Of a DNA stretch of 16,337 nucleotides, positions 1 through 6,500 are shown one piece after another. How positions within the stretch are numbered: the stretch's first letter is position 1; the number at the start of each line of letters is the position of its first letter. The notes beneath the pieces are model-generated. The model was not told the DNA's origin. It saw only the letters and a list, made by a program, of their open reading frames with translations, and ran no database searches. Source of the DNA: a bacterium (GTDB taxonomy: Bacteria > Desulfobacterota > Deferrisomatia > Deferrisomatales > BM512); NCBI GenBank assembly GCA_009724975.1, contig SRXB01000013.1, positions 1 to 16,337 of the forward strand, given 5' to 3'. Both the position numbers and the translations under genes were made by a program.

Positions 1-25
1 AAAAGGCTCCTTCGGGGGCCTTTTT
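1..25. terminator. Bidirectional rho-independent terminator with UUCG-type loop
   Basis: Four A's are followed by GGCTCC, a TTCG loop, GGGGCC and five T's. The six-base stem has one T-G wobble, and it is flanked by A's on one side and T's on the other, so it could work in both directions. On the minus strand it lies directly after the TGA stop of the CPBP protease gene at 25-27. It therefore probably ends the three-gene minus-strand operon. It may also end a plus-strand gene lying left of the window, which cannot be seen. Confidence 0.8.
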
Positions 26-699
26 CATTTCAGGAGGAAGGGAAGGGAGTAGATGGCGAAATTTCCGGCGGCGTGGACCAGAAGAGGAGCCATTACGCTC
101 CCCGAATATTCGTAGGCAAGCGAGAAGATTACCCCGCCCGCAAGCTGGGCCAGCGGCAGGGAGCCGGTGGCGTAGTGGAGGAGCGCGAAAATCGCGGAGG
201 TGATTATTAGCGAGGGCCACAGACCCAGCTTTTTCCGCATAGAGCCGAATAGATAGACCCGAAAGAGGAATTCCTCGTAAAGCGGCCCCACGAAAACAGC
301 CGCCAGCATCAGGGGGCCAAAGGCTTCGGTGGGGCCGAGCGACGCCATCCGCCCCAAAAAACTTGCCTTGTAATAAAGCTGGAAAAACAACTCAAGCCCC
401 GCCGCAAGAGCCGCGCAAAAAACAGTGGCCATCGCTCCGTAATAAAAGCCCGCCTTCAGCCCCTCGCGCCCAAGTCCAAGCTCTTTAGCCCCACGCCCCC
501 TGAATTTCCAGAGGGAGAGAAGGATAATTATCTGGATGGAGCGGATTGTTGCCGTGGCGATGAGCTTTTCGCCGAAAGAGAGGCCTGGGCCGGAGGCAAA
601 GAGAAGAGCCGCGCCAAGCTCAAGGCAGTAACAGATGAAAACCGCGATGGCCGCCTCCCAGAGGGGAGGCGAGAAGGGCCTTTGGCCGCTTTTAATCAT
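25..699 (-). CDS. CPBP (Abi/CAAX-type) intramembrane metalloprotease
   Basis: This is a predicted multi-helix membrane protein of 224 residues in the CPBP family, which includes CAAX prenyl protease 2 and bacteriocin-immunity proteins. The three family motifs are present in order: EEFLFR (E142, E143, R147), FALLH (H175) and HAAGN (H209, N213). In this family these residues form the metal-binding active site inside the membrane. The substrate cannot be told from sequence. The chosen ATG lies 2 bases after the stop of the upstream membrane-protein gene and has AAGGG 8 bases upstream. A second ATG at 747 has a GAGG 6 bases upstream and would add 16 residues and overlap the upstream gene by 46 bases, so the start is not settled. 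It is the last gene of a minus-strand operon and is followed at once by a terminator. Confidence 0.85.
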   Translation of the reverse strand: MIKSGQRPFSPPLWEAAIAVFICYCLELGAALLFASGPGLSFGEKLIATATIRSIQIIILLSLWKFRGRGAKELGLGREGLKAGFYYGAMATVFCAALAAGLELFFQLYYKASFLGRMASLGPTEAFGPLMLAAVFVGPLYEEFLFRVYLFGSMRKKLGLWPSLIITSAIFALLHYATGSLPLAQLAGGVIFSLAYEYSGSVMAPLLVHAAGNFAIYSLPFLLK

Positions 700-701
700 A
701 T

Positions 702-2033
702 TCACGGCCCTTTTTTGGCCCACCAGGCCCTGTCTTTTACATACCAATCCTCATTCCCGCGCAAAATCTCCTCAAGGCGGGCCGCCGCTTTTTGCGACCC
801 CGAGCCTCCCAGCGAGAGCGCAGCGCTGTAACGGACATTAAGGATGGAATCAAAGGTCGCGCCGATAAGCTCATTTTCAAGCTCGACAGGAAAGCGGGCC
901 GCGCCGCGCGCCGCGTAGAGCCTAAGAACTGGGTCGGGCGAGGAAAAGGCTATTTTTAGCTCCTCTTGCCCAAGTTCGCGCTCAAGTTTTAGGTATTTTG
1001 CGTTGTCCATGAGCCCCAGCGCGAGTAAAACGCCGCAAAACGCGGCGTAATAGGCGAAGCGGAAGATTTTGTTCGAGGAAAAGAGGGCTTTGCCCGTGTA
1101 ATAAAAGATTCCGAAGACGCAAAGGGGGAATCCGCCGACCAAAAGCGCCAGCATCGCGTTGCGGGCGGGCCTGACCTTGTCCGAGGCGGCTGAAAGTTCC
1201 TTAATGGCCTCTTTTTGTGCCTCGGCCCCCTCCGGCCACTTCACGAAAACGCCGCCTCTGGCGAGGAAAGCCGCGCCCTCCCTCTTTTCGATCTTTAGGT
1301 CGACCCCTTTTTCGCCGTTTACTGTCAAAAAGCCCAGCGAAAGAAGCTCGGTAGAGATTTTTGAGTGCTCCTGCCTGCTAAAGCCGTTTGTGTAGCCAGC
1401 CAGCGGCTGGCTTAGGCCGATGAGGGGCTTTATTGACTCTGCCGGATAGAGGGTCCAGCGGTAATAAAAGTCGGAGACGGCGCGAAGGGCGGGCGCTCTT
1501 ACCATAGCGTTTCGCACCGTTATGAAGCCGCCGGAGTCCGAGAGTAAAATCGGGGAAAAGGAGAGCGCCGCGATTAGAAGCGCGGCGAGCGGTTCGATTA
1601 TCTCTTTGCCCTTGAGTTTTTCTCCGGCCATCCCAAGGCTGGTGGCGGTGAAGAATATCGCCGCCAGAGCAAGCGCCAAAAGTATGTCGCCCAAGAGAAG
1701 GGCCCAGACGGAAGGGGCAAAGGAGGCCAAAGAGAGAATCTTTCGGGCTTTATCGCCGAAAAACCTCAAGAAAGAGCCGTAAAAGAATCCCAGCGCCGCC
1801 GCCCCCGCGCCAAGGGCGATGGCGAAGAAAAGCGCGCCGAAAAGCGCGGGGTTGAGGGAGGCTAGGGTGTCGAAATGGCCTTCGCCGGGTAGGGGAATCT
1901 GGCCGGAATCTTTCAGCGCCAGATTTTTCTCCAAAAGGTGCGCCGCGCTCTCCCTTACCCTGATGAAGCCGAAAAGGTAGGCCGCGCAAAACCCCGCCAG
2001 TAGCGAGAGCGCGAAGGGGCGTACGCGCTTCAT
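702..2033 (-). CDS. Six-helix membrane protein with C-terminal HEAT-like repeats, function unknown
   Basis: I do not recognise a characterised family for this 443-residue protein. Hydrophobic segments that look like membrane helices lie at about residues 6-24, 63-88, 107-131, 146-164, 292-313 and 324-342. A long polar loop of about 125 residues sits between helices 4 and 5. The tail, from about 355, has short alternating Ala/Leu helices (for example DPVLRLYAARGAARF and NVRYSAALSLGG) typical of HEAT or PBS-lyase-like repeats. It ends in a tryptophan-rich segment, DWYVKDRAWWAKKG. Such repeats usually bind proteins, so a scaffold or sensor role is possible but is only an inference. Its ATG overlaps the stop of the flavoprotein gene by four bases (ATGA), and the CPBP protease gene follows closely, so the three genes are probably co-transcribed. 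Confidence 0.75.
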   Translation of the reverse strand: MKRVRPFALSLLAGFCAAYLFGFIRVRESAAHLLEKNLALKDSGQIPLPGEGHFDTLASLNPALFGALFFAIALGAGAAALGFFYGSFLRFFGDKARKILSLASFAPSVWALLLGDILLALALAAIFFTATSLGMAGEKLKGKEIIEPLAALLIAALSFSPILLSDSGGFITVRNAMVRAPALRAVSDFYYRWTLYPAESIKPLIGLSQPLAGYTNGFSRQEHSKISTELLSLGFLTVNGEKGVDLKIEKREGAAFLARGGVFVKWPEGAEAQKEAIKELSAASDKVRPARNAMLALLVGGFPLCVFGIFYYTGKALFSSNKIFRFAYYAAFCGVLLALGLMDNAKYLKLERELGQEELKIAFSSPDPVLRLYAARGAARFPVELENELIGATFDSILNVRYSAALSLGGSGSQKAAARLEEILRGNEDWYVKDRAWWAKKGP

Positions 2034-2590
2034 TTGCCGTCGATTAGGTGCTTGCCCATCTCGTGGGCTCTTTGGAGGAGGGCTGGGTCTTTTTTCGCCA
2101 TGGCGGGTTTTTCAAGGCCCGCCGCGACTAGAAAATGCGGCTTGAAGCCGTAGCCGGAGAAAATTTTCTCCATTTGCCTCAGCGGAGCCTCGTAGGCTTC
2201 GGGGTCGGGGTGGCCCTGAGCAATTATAAAGAGGAGGCGCCTCCCCTCTTTCATGCGCAGATTCCTCTCCTTGTCGCGAAAGCTGTACCAGCGGTCTATG
2301 AAAGATTTGAAGATGCCGGAAACGTGGCCGTAATAGACTGGGGCGGCAAGGATTACGATATCCGCTTTGCGCACCGCGTCAAGGACGGGTATGAGTTCGT
2401 CGTCCATGATGCACTTGCCCGCGCCGGAGCGACAGGCCACGCAGCCGATGCACCCGCGAAAGGCAAGCCTTGAGAGGTCTATTTTAGTTATTTCGGCTTT
2501 TGGGAAGGGCTTTAAGGCCTCTTCCATCAAAGCCGCCGAGTTGGAATTCACCCTTCCGCTCGCCGAAATCGCCACTATCATCTTTTCCAT
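2030..2590 (-). CDS. Flavodoxin-fold NAD(P)H-dependent oxidoreductase, iron-sulfur-flavoprotein type
   Basis: This 186-residue protein has the FMN-binding pattern of the flavodoxin/NADPH-dependent FMN reductase superfamily. It shows an N-terminal strand followed by a SASGRVNSNS phosphate loop (residues 9-18), and an APVYYGHVSGIFKSFIDR segment near residue 85. A compact cysteine cluster, C47-x2-C50-x2-C53-x6-C60, matches the [4Fe-4S] pattern of archaeal-type iron-sulfur flavoproteins (C-x2-C-x2-C-x4-7-C). It may therefore carry both FMN and an iron-sulfur cluster and act in cytoplasmic electron transfer; the physiological partner is unknown. ATG at 2590 has no clear ribosome site. ATG at 2581 (MIVAISASGR) has a GGA just upstream and is an equally good start. 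It is the first gene of the minus-strand operon, and its stop overlaps the next start by four bases. Confidence 0.85.
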   Translation of the reverse strand: MEKMIVAISASGRVNSNSAALMEEALKPFPKAEITKIDLSRLAFRGCIGCVACRSGAGKCIMDDELIPVLDAVRKADIVILAAPVYYGHVSGIFKSFIDRWYSFRDKERNLRMKEGRRLLFIIAQGHPDPEAYEAPLRQMEKIFSGYGFKPHFLVAAGLEKPAMAKKDPALLQRAHEMGKHLIDGK

Positions 2591-2602
2591 CCGTTTTTGC
2601 TG

Positions 2603-2632
2603 TTGGAATCCTTATTTATTTAAAACTAACAT
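2603..2632 (+). promoter_or_regulatory. Candidate sigma-70 promoter for truD
   Basis: The AT-rich gap between the divergent flavoprotein and truD genes contains TTGGAA (2603-2608) and TAACAT (2627-2632) separated by 18 bases. Each matches four of the six consensus positions. The gap must also hold the promoter of the minus-strand operon, for which TATGTT read on the minus strand is a weak candidate. This rests on pattern matching only. Confidence 0.25.
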
Positions 2633-2675
2633 ATCCGGACTGAATTTTCATTGTCTTTGGATGAAAAGGATAAAG

Positions 2676-3719
2676 ATGAGCCGCGCCGACGTTAACCTCG
2701 TTCCGTACCGCGATTTTGATTACCCGCTTTTGACTGGCGGCGAGAGGGTGGGCGTCTGGCCCAGGGGCCTTTCGCATTTTAGGGTCGAGGAGGTCCCCCT
2801 CTACCCTTTTTCGGGCGAGGGGGAGCACGCTTTGCTGAGGGTGGAGAAGCGCGATATCTCGACCCGCGACCTTTCCATGGCGGTGGCTTCCATCCTGGGC
2901 GTCCCCGGCGCGGGTGTTGGGTACGCGGGAATGAAGGACAAGGACGCCGTGGCGGTCCAGTGGTTTTCGGTTACCGCCTGTCCGAGCGAAAAAGCCCAAA
3001 GGGCGTTCGAGGAAGCCGGGGCCAGGGTTTTGGAGTCCACCCGCCACCAGAACAAGCTTCGCCTCGGCCACCTTGCGGCCAACCGCTTCACGGTGAACCT
3101 GGTCGGAGGTGACGAAACCCTTGCAGTAGAGAAACTTTTGCTCCTCGCCAAAAGCGGCGCGCCTAATTTTTACGGCCCTCAGCGGTTCGGGGCCGACGGC
3201 GACAACGCCCAAAACGCCCTCGGGCTCATAAAATCGGGAAAAATCAGGAGGCTCGGCAGGTGGAAGCGCGACCTTCTGCTCTCGGCCCTCCAGTCTCTTC
3301 TCTTTAACGAGATACTTGCCCGCAGGATGGAAGCGGGGATTCTTTTCACCGCCCTTACGGGCGACGTGATGAAAAAAGAGGATAGCGGCGGAATTTTCGT
3401 CTGCGAAGATGCGGCCGCCGACCAGCTTCGCGTAGATTCCTTCGCCATCTCTCCCACGGGGGCGATTTTCGGGCGCAAGATGAGAGAGCCCTCGGGCTCC
3501 GTGAAGGAGACCGAGGAGGCGGTTTTGGCAGATTTTTGCATAGGGAGGGAGGTTTTCGCGGGCGAGGAGGGGTCGAGGAGGGAGCTTCGTGCCCCGGTGG
3601 CTTTCCACCACGCGCTAAAAACCCCCGAAGGGGTCGAGCTTTGCTTCTCTTGCCCGCCGGGGGTCTTCGCCACTTCGATAATAAGGGAGGTCGCCGCCTC
3701 GGGCGCGGCCAGGGTTTAG
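2676..3719 (+). CDS. truD: tRNA pseudouridine synthase TruD
   Basis: TruD converts uridine 13 of certain tRNAs to pseudouridine in the cytoplasm. The 347-residue product is close to the usual length of about 350 for the family. The diagnostic motifs are present: GMKDKDAVAVQ (residues 85-95) with the likely catalytic Asp88, HQNKLRLGHLAANRF (124-138) and NFYGPQRFG (164-172). The TRUD insertion domain is less conserved and occupies the middle-to-late part of the protein. I chose ATG 2676 because AGGA lies 5 bases upstream and the protein then begins where family homology should begin. ATG 2661 would add five residues. The open frame extends back to 2367, but that stretch lies antisense to the flavoprotein gene and looks non-coding. 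The gene stands alone, divergent from the flavoprotein operon and convergent with the cytochrome gene. Confidence 0.93.
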   Translation: MSRADVNLVPYRDFDYPLLTGGERVGVWPRGLSHFRVEEVPLYPFSGEGEHALLRVEKRDISTRDLSMAVASILGVPGAGVGYAGMKDKDAVAVQWFSVTACPSEKAQRAFEEAGARVLESTRHQNKLRLGHLAANRFTVNLVGGDETLAVEKLLLLAKSGAPNFYGPQRFGADGDNAQNALGLIKSGKIRRLGRWKRDLLLSALQSLLFNEILARRMEAGILFTALTGDVMKKEDSGGIFVCEDAAADQLRVDSFAISPTGAIFGRKMREPSGSVKETEEAVLADFCIGREVFAGEEGSRRELRAPVAFHHALKTPEGVELCFSCPPGVFATSIIREVAASGAARV

Positions 3720-3727
3720 TCTCGCCC

Positions 3728-3988
3728 TTATCTTTGCTCTTTGTGGCACATGTAGCACTTTACGTGGTCGCTCTTGAGGTTTCCGGCGGAGTCGATGTGG
3801 TCGGCCTTCATCTTCGGGCCTTCCGCGCCGCTTTGGTGGCAGGTGGGGCAGTTCTGGTATTCGCGCGGGTTTTCGTGAGTCTTGTCGCGGGGGGTCTTTT
3901 TGGTGGTTTCCGGCGGAGCCTTGAGCAAAACTATGAGTATGACCGCACAAAGCACGACAAAGCCGATGTTCATCAATTTCTTGTTCAT
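3728..3988 (-). CDS. Small membrane-anchored two-haem c-type cytochrome
   Basis: This 86-residue protein has a single hydrophobic helix (about residues 7-23) followed by a charged, proline-rich linker and two haem-c attachment sites, CPTCH (47-51) and CYMCH (78-82). Histidines 38, 64 and 75 are available as distal ligands. The helix has no convincing signal-peptidase site or lipobox, so it is probably an uncleaved anchor with the haem part in the periplasm. The role is likely electron transfer, with unknown partners. The ATG has a strong ribosome site (GAGGG) and lies only 20 bases after the stop of the Lon-like protease gene, so the two are likely co-transcribed. It converges with truD with 8 bases between the stops. 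Confidence 0.8.
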   Translation of the reverse strand: MNKKLMNIGFVVLCAVILIVLLKAPPETTKKTPRDKTHENPREYQNCPTCHQSGAEGPKMKADHIDSAGNLKSDHVKCYMCHKEQR

Positions 3989-4008
3989 TCAATCCCTCGA
4001 AAAATAAA

Positions 4009-6405
4009 TCAATCGGACTGGAGCTTTTTCCACTGGTTGGCGAAGCGCTCCAGGCGGGAGACTACCTTGGCGTTGATTGTGCCCTCGGGGTAATCGCCGA
4101 ATTCGTTGGGCTCGCCCGCCTTCATCCCCGTCAGGATCTCAAGCCCCTCATCGACGGTTGACACAGTATATATGTGAAAGAGCCTCTCTGAAACAGCTTT
4201 TACCACCTCTTCGTCTAGCATGAGGTTTTGCGCGTTGGAAGCGGGAATGACAACCCCCTGCTTTCCTGTCAGCCCCTTCATCTTGCAGGTGTTGTAGAAC
4301 CCTTCGATTTTGAGGTTCACCCCGCCTATCGACTGTATCTGCCCGAGCTGGTTCACCGAGCCGGTTACGGCGAGGTCCTGCCTTAGCGGGATATCGGTTA
4401 TGGCGGAGATGAGCGCGTATAGCTCGGTGGAGGAGGCGCTGTCGCCGTCCACCCCGCCGTAGGATTGCTCGAAACATATAGACGCGCCGAAGGTCAGGGG
4501 GGTTCGCTGGGCGTAGCGGGCCCCGAAGAAGCCCTGCAATATCAAAACCCCCTTGTTGTGGGTGTGGCCGCCGAGTTCGGCCTCGCGCTCGATGTTGACA
4601 ACCCCCTCCTTGCCGAGGAAAACGCGCGCGGTGACGCGGGAGGGCTTGCCGAATGCGTAATCGCCCATGTCGTAGACGGAGAGGCCGTTTAGCTGACCCA
4701 CCTCGGAACTCTCCACATCGATCAGTATCGAGCCGTCCTTTATCATCGAGCCTATGTACTGCTCGTGGTAGTCGTTGCGGAACTTAAGCTCTTTTTGGGC
4801 CTTTTTGACGTCTTCGGCGTCCACCGCCTTTTTGCCCGCCTTTTTGGCCCAGTGGCCCGATTCACGAACGAGGTCGCAAAGGTCCAGAAACTGGGTGTCG
4901 AGCTTTTTCTGGTGCTCGGCGAGCCTCATCCCTTCCTCTATCACGTACGCCACCGCGTCCGCGCCGAAGGGCAAAAGCCCTTCGCGCTCGCACTGGCTGG
5001 CGACGAGGATGGCGTAGCTTAGGCGGTTTTCGTCGGTGTCCTCCATCTCCTGAGCGAATTCGCCCTTGACCTTGAAGAGCTTCCTGAAATCCTCGTCGTA
5101 TTGCTGGAGGAGGTAGAAAATCCAGGGCGTTCCCATGAGGATGACCTTGGCCGAAGCGGCTATGGGCTCGGGACGAAGGGTGGAGGTGGCTATCATGCGG
5201 TATTGCTCGCCTATCTCCTCCATCCTGATTACCTGGTCTTTCAAAATCCGCTTCATGCCCTCGTAGGCGAAGGGGTTGAGGAGAAGTTCGCGGGCGTTCA
5301 GGACGAGAGCCCCGCCGTTGGCGCGGTGGAAGGCCCCCGCCTTTATCGCGGAGAAATCGGTGAAGAAGGCGCCGTACTGGGCGCGGTATTCTATACGTCC
5401 CACTATGTTGTGGTAGGTGGGGTTGGACTCTATGACCAGCGGGGCGTGCGAAAGTTCCTTGTTATTGACGAGGAGGTTCACGCGGTAACGCTTGATGGTG
5501 TCTCCCACGCCGTCGGAGTGGGGGAGGAAGGGCAGCGGAAAGGGAGCGCCCTCGCGCCCGTCGGCGCGGAACTTGTCGATTTTTTCCAGAACGTCTTTTT
5601 TAAGCGCCTCAAGGTAGTCAGTCACCTTGGGGTAAGCGCCGAATTCCTCAAAAAGTGATTCAAGCTCGTGGCCCACCGCGTTCATCGCGCATTTTTGGTC
5701 CAGCTCCTCGACCAGCGCCTGGGTGTTTTTTTCAGTCTCCCTCACGGCGCGTATCGTCTCTCGAAGTTTTCCCTGCAATATCTCGCGGGATTTGGCGATT
5801 GTCTCTTTTTCATCGGGGGAGAGGTTGTCGAAATCCTCGGGGCTGAGCGGTTCGCCGTCTTTCGAATAGATGAGGGTTATGCCGTCGGAGCTTTTCTGGA
5901 CGAGAAAGTTGTGGCCGTTAGCCAGCTCTTCCAGCTCGGCGAAGAGGTCGTTCTTCTCCTCCTGGTTTTTCCTCAGGATATCTGCCTTGTCGCGTGCGTA
6001 TTGCTCGTTTGAGAAGGCTTTGGGTATCTCCTCGATGAGCCTGCCGACCAGGCGGGCCACGCCGTCGCGCAGTTTTTCGCCCGTCCCGGCGGGGAGGGAG
6101 ATTGCCAGAGGCATCTCCTCGTTCTCGAAGTTGTAGACGTAAAGCCAGTCGGGGGGGACGGGCCAGTCTTTGACGTAATTTTCCACCACGCCTATCGCGG
6201 TGGTGTGTTTTCCCGCCCCCGGGGGGCCGAGGAGAAAGATGTTGTAGCCGTGGCTCTCTATCTCAAGGGCGAAACTTAGCGCCGAGACTGCGCGCTCCTG
6301 CCCCAGCGGAACCATCTTGGAGGGCAGTTCGTCTGTCTTTGCGAAGGGGAGGGACGAGGGGGATATTTTTTTCCGGAGTTCTTCCGGCGTAAGCGGCTTT
6401 GCCAT
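4009..6405 (-). CDS. Lon-family ATP-dependent protease (AAA_32/S16, LonB-like)
   Basis: The 798-residue protein belongs to the bacterial Lon-related family with an N-terminal AAA region and a C-terminal S16 protease domain. The Walker A segment GPPGAGKHT is at 60-68. A long charged insertion (about 130-290), probably coiled-coil, separates it from the rest of the ATPase. The proteolytic Ser/Lys dyad is intact: S656 in DGDSASS and K699 in GGVNLKIEGF. At the Walker B position the sequence reads GGALVLNARELL (364-375), with Asn370 where Asp is expected. His67 follows the Walker A lysine where Thr or Ser is usual. No substrate-recognition LAN domain of the classical Lon type is seen. The expected role is cytoplasmic degradation of damaged or regulatory proteins. 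AAGGAGG lies four bases before the ATG, and a strong promoter lies just upstream. The two-haem cytochrome gene follows 20 bases downstream. Confidence 0.9.
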   Translation of the reverse strand: MAKPLTPEELRKKISPSSLPFAKTDELPSKMVPLGQERAVSALSFALEIESHGYNIFLLGPPGAGKHTTAIGVVENYVKDWPVPPDWLYVYNFENEEMPLAISLPAGTGEKLRDGVARLVGRLIEEIPKAFSNEQYARDKADILRKNQEEKNDLFAELEELANGHNFLVQKSSDGITLIYSKDGEPLSPEDFDNLSPDEKETIAKSREILQGKLRETIRAVRETEKNTQALVEELDQKCAMNAVGHELESLFEEFGAYPKVTDYLEALKKDVLEKIDKFRADGREGAPFPLPFLPHSDGVGDTIKRYRVNLLVNNKELSHAPLVIESNPTYHNIVGRIEYRAQYGAFFTDFSAIKAGAFHRANGGALVLNARELLLNPFAYEGMKRILKDQVIRMEEIGEQYRMIATSTLRPEPIAASAKVILMGTPWIFYLLQQYDEDFRKLFKVKGEFAQEMEDTDENRLSYAILVASQCEREGLLPFGADAVAYVIEEGMRLAEHQKKLDTQFLDLCDLVRESGHWAKKAGKKAVDAEDVKKAQKELKFRNDYHEQYIGSMIKDGSILIDVESSEVGQLNGLSVYDMGDYAFGKPSRVTARVFLGKEGVVNIEREAELGGHTHNKGVLILQGFFGARYAQRTPLTFGASICFEQSYGGVDGDSASSTELYALISAITDIPLRQDLAVTGSVNQLGQIQSIGGVNLKIEGFYNTCKMKGLTGKQGVVIPASNAQNLMLDEEVVKAVSERLFHIYTVSTVDEGLEILTGMKAGEPNEFGDYPEGTINAKVVSRLERFANQWKKLQSD

Positions 6406-6409
6406 CTTG

Positions 6410-6456
6410 CCTCCTTGGTTTGATAAGTATTTTACATCCTTGGCCCTTTATTTCAA
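6410..6456 (-). promoter_or_regulatory. Near-consensus promoter and Shine-Dalgarno of the Lon-like protease gene
   Basis: On the minus strand, TTGAAA (6456-6451) and TAAAAT (6434-6429) are separated by 16 bases; each matches five of six sigma-70 consensus positions. Transcription would start around 6422. A perfect AAGGAGG (6416-6410) then lies four bases before the ATG at 6405, giving a very short leader. The -35 is also compatible with a heat-shock sigma factor, but no CCCCAT-like -10 is present. Confidence 0.6.
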
Positions 6457-6500
6457 AGGACGATGACCGCCCGTGGCCTTTTGTGGTACTCTTTGGCCCC

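Noticed and set aside
2367..2675. Longer truD starting at 2367
   Set aside because: The extra 103 residues lie antisense to the flavoprotein gene and its promoter, and the family does not have such an extension.
2616..3611. 331-codon open frame antisense to truD
   Set aside because: It lies wholly opposite truD, which has clear family motifs. The frame has low-complexity Pro/Arg/Gly composition expected from GC-rich antisense sequence.
3616..3635. Hairpin ACCCCCGAAGGGGT near the end of truD as a terminator
   Set aside because: It lies inside the coding region, about 85 bases before the stop, and has no T-run after it.
3536..4093. 185-codon plus-strand frame over the truD end and the cytochrome gene
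   Set aside because: It overlaps truD out of frame and opposes the cytochrome gene with its two CxxCH motifs, so it is a shadow.
6439..6456. Sigma-54 promoter (TTGGCCCTTTATTTCA) before the FAD dehydrogenase
   Set aside because: The -24 GG fits, but the invariant GC at -12 is replaced by CA.
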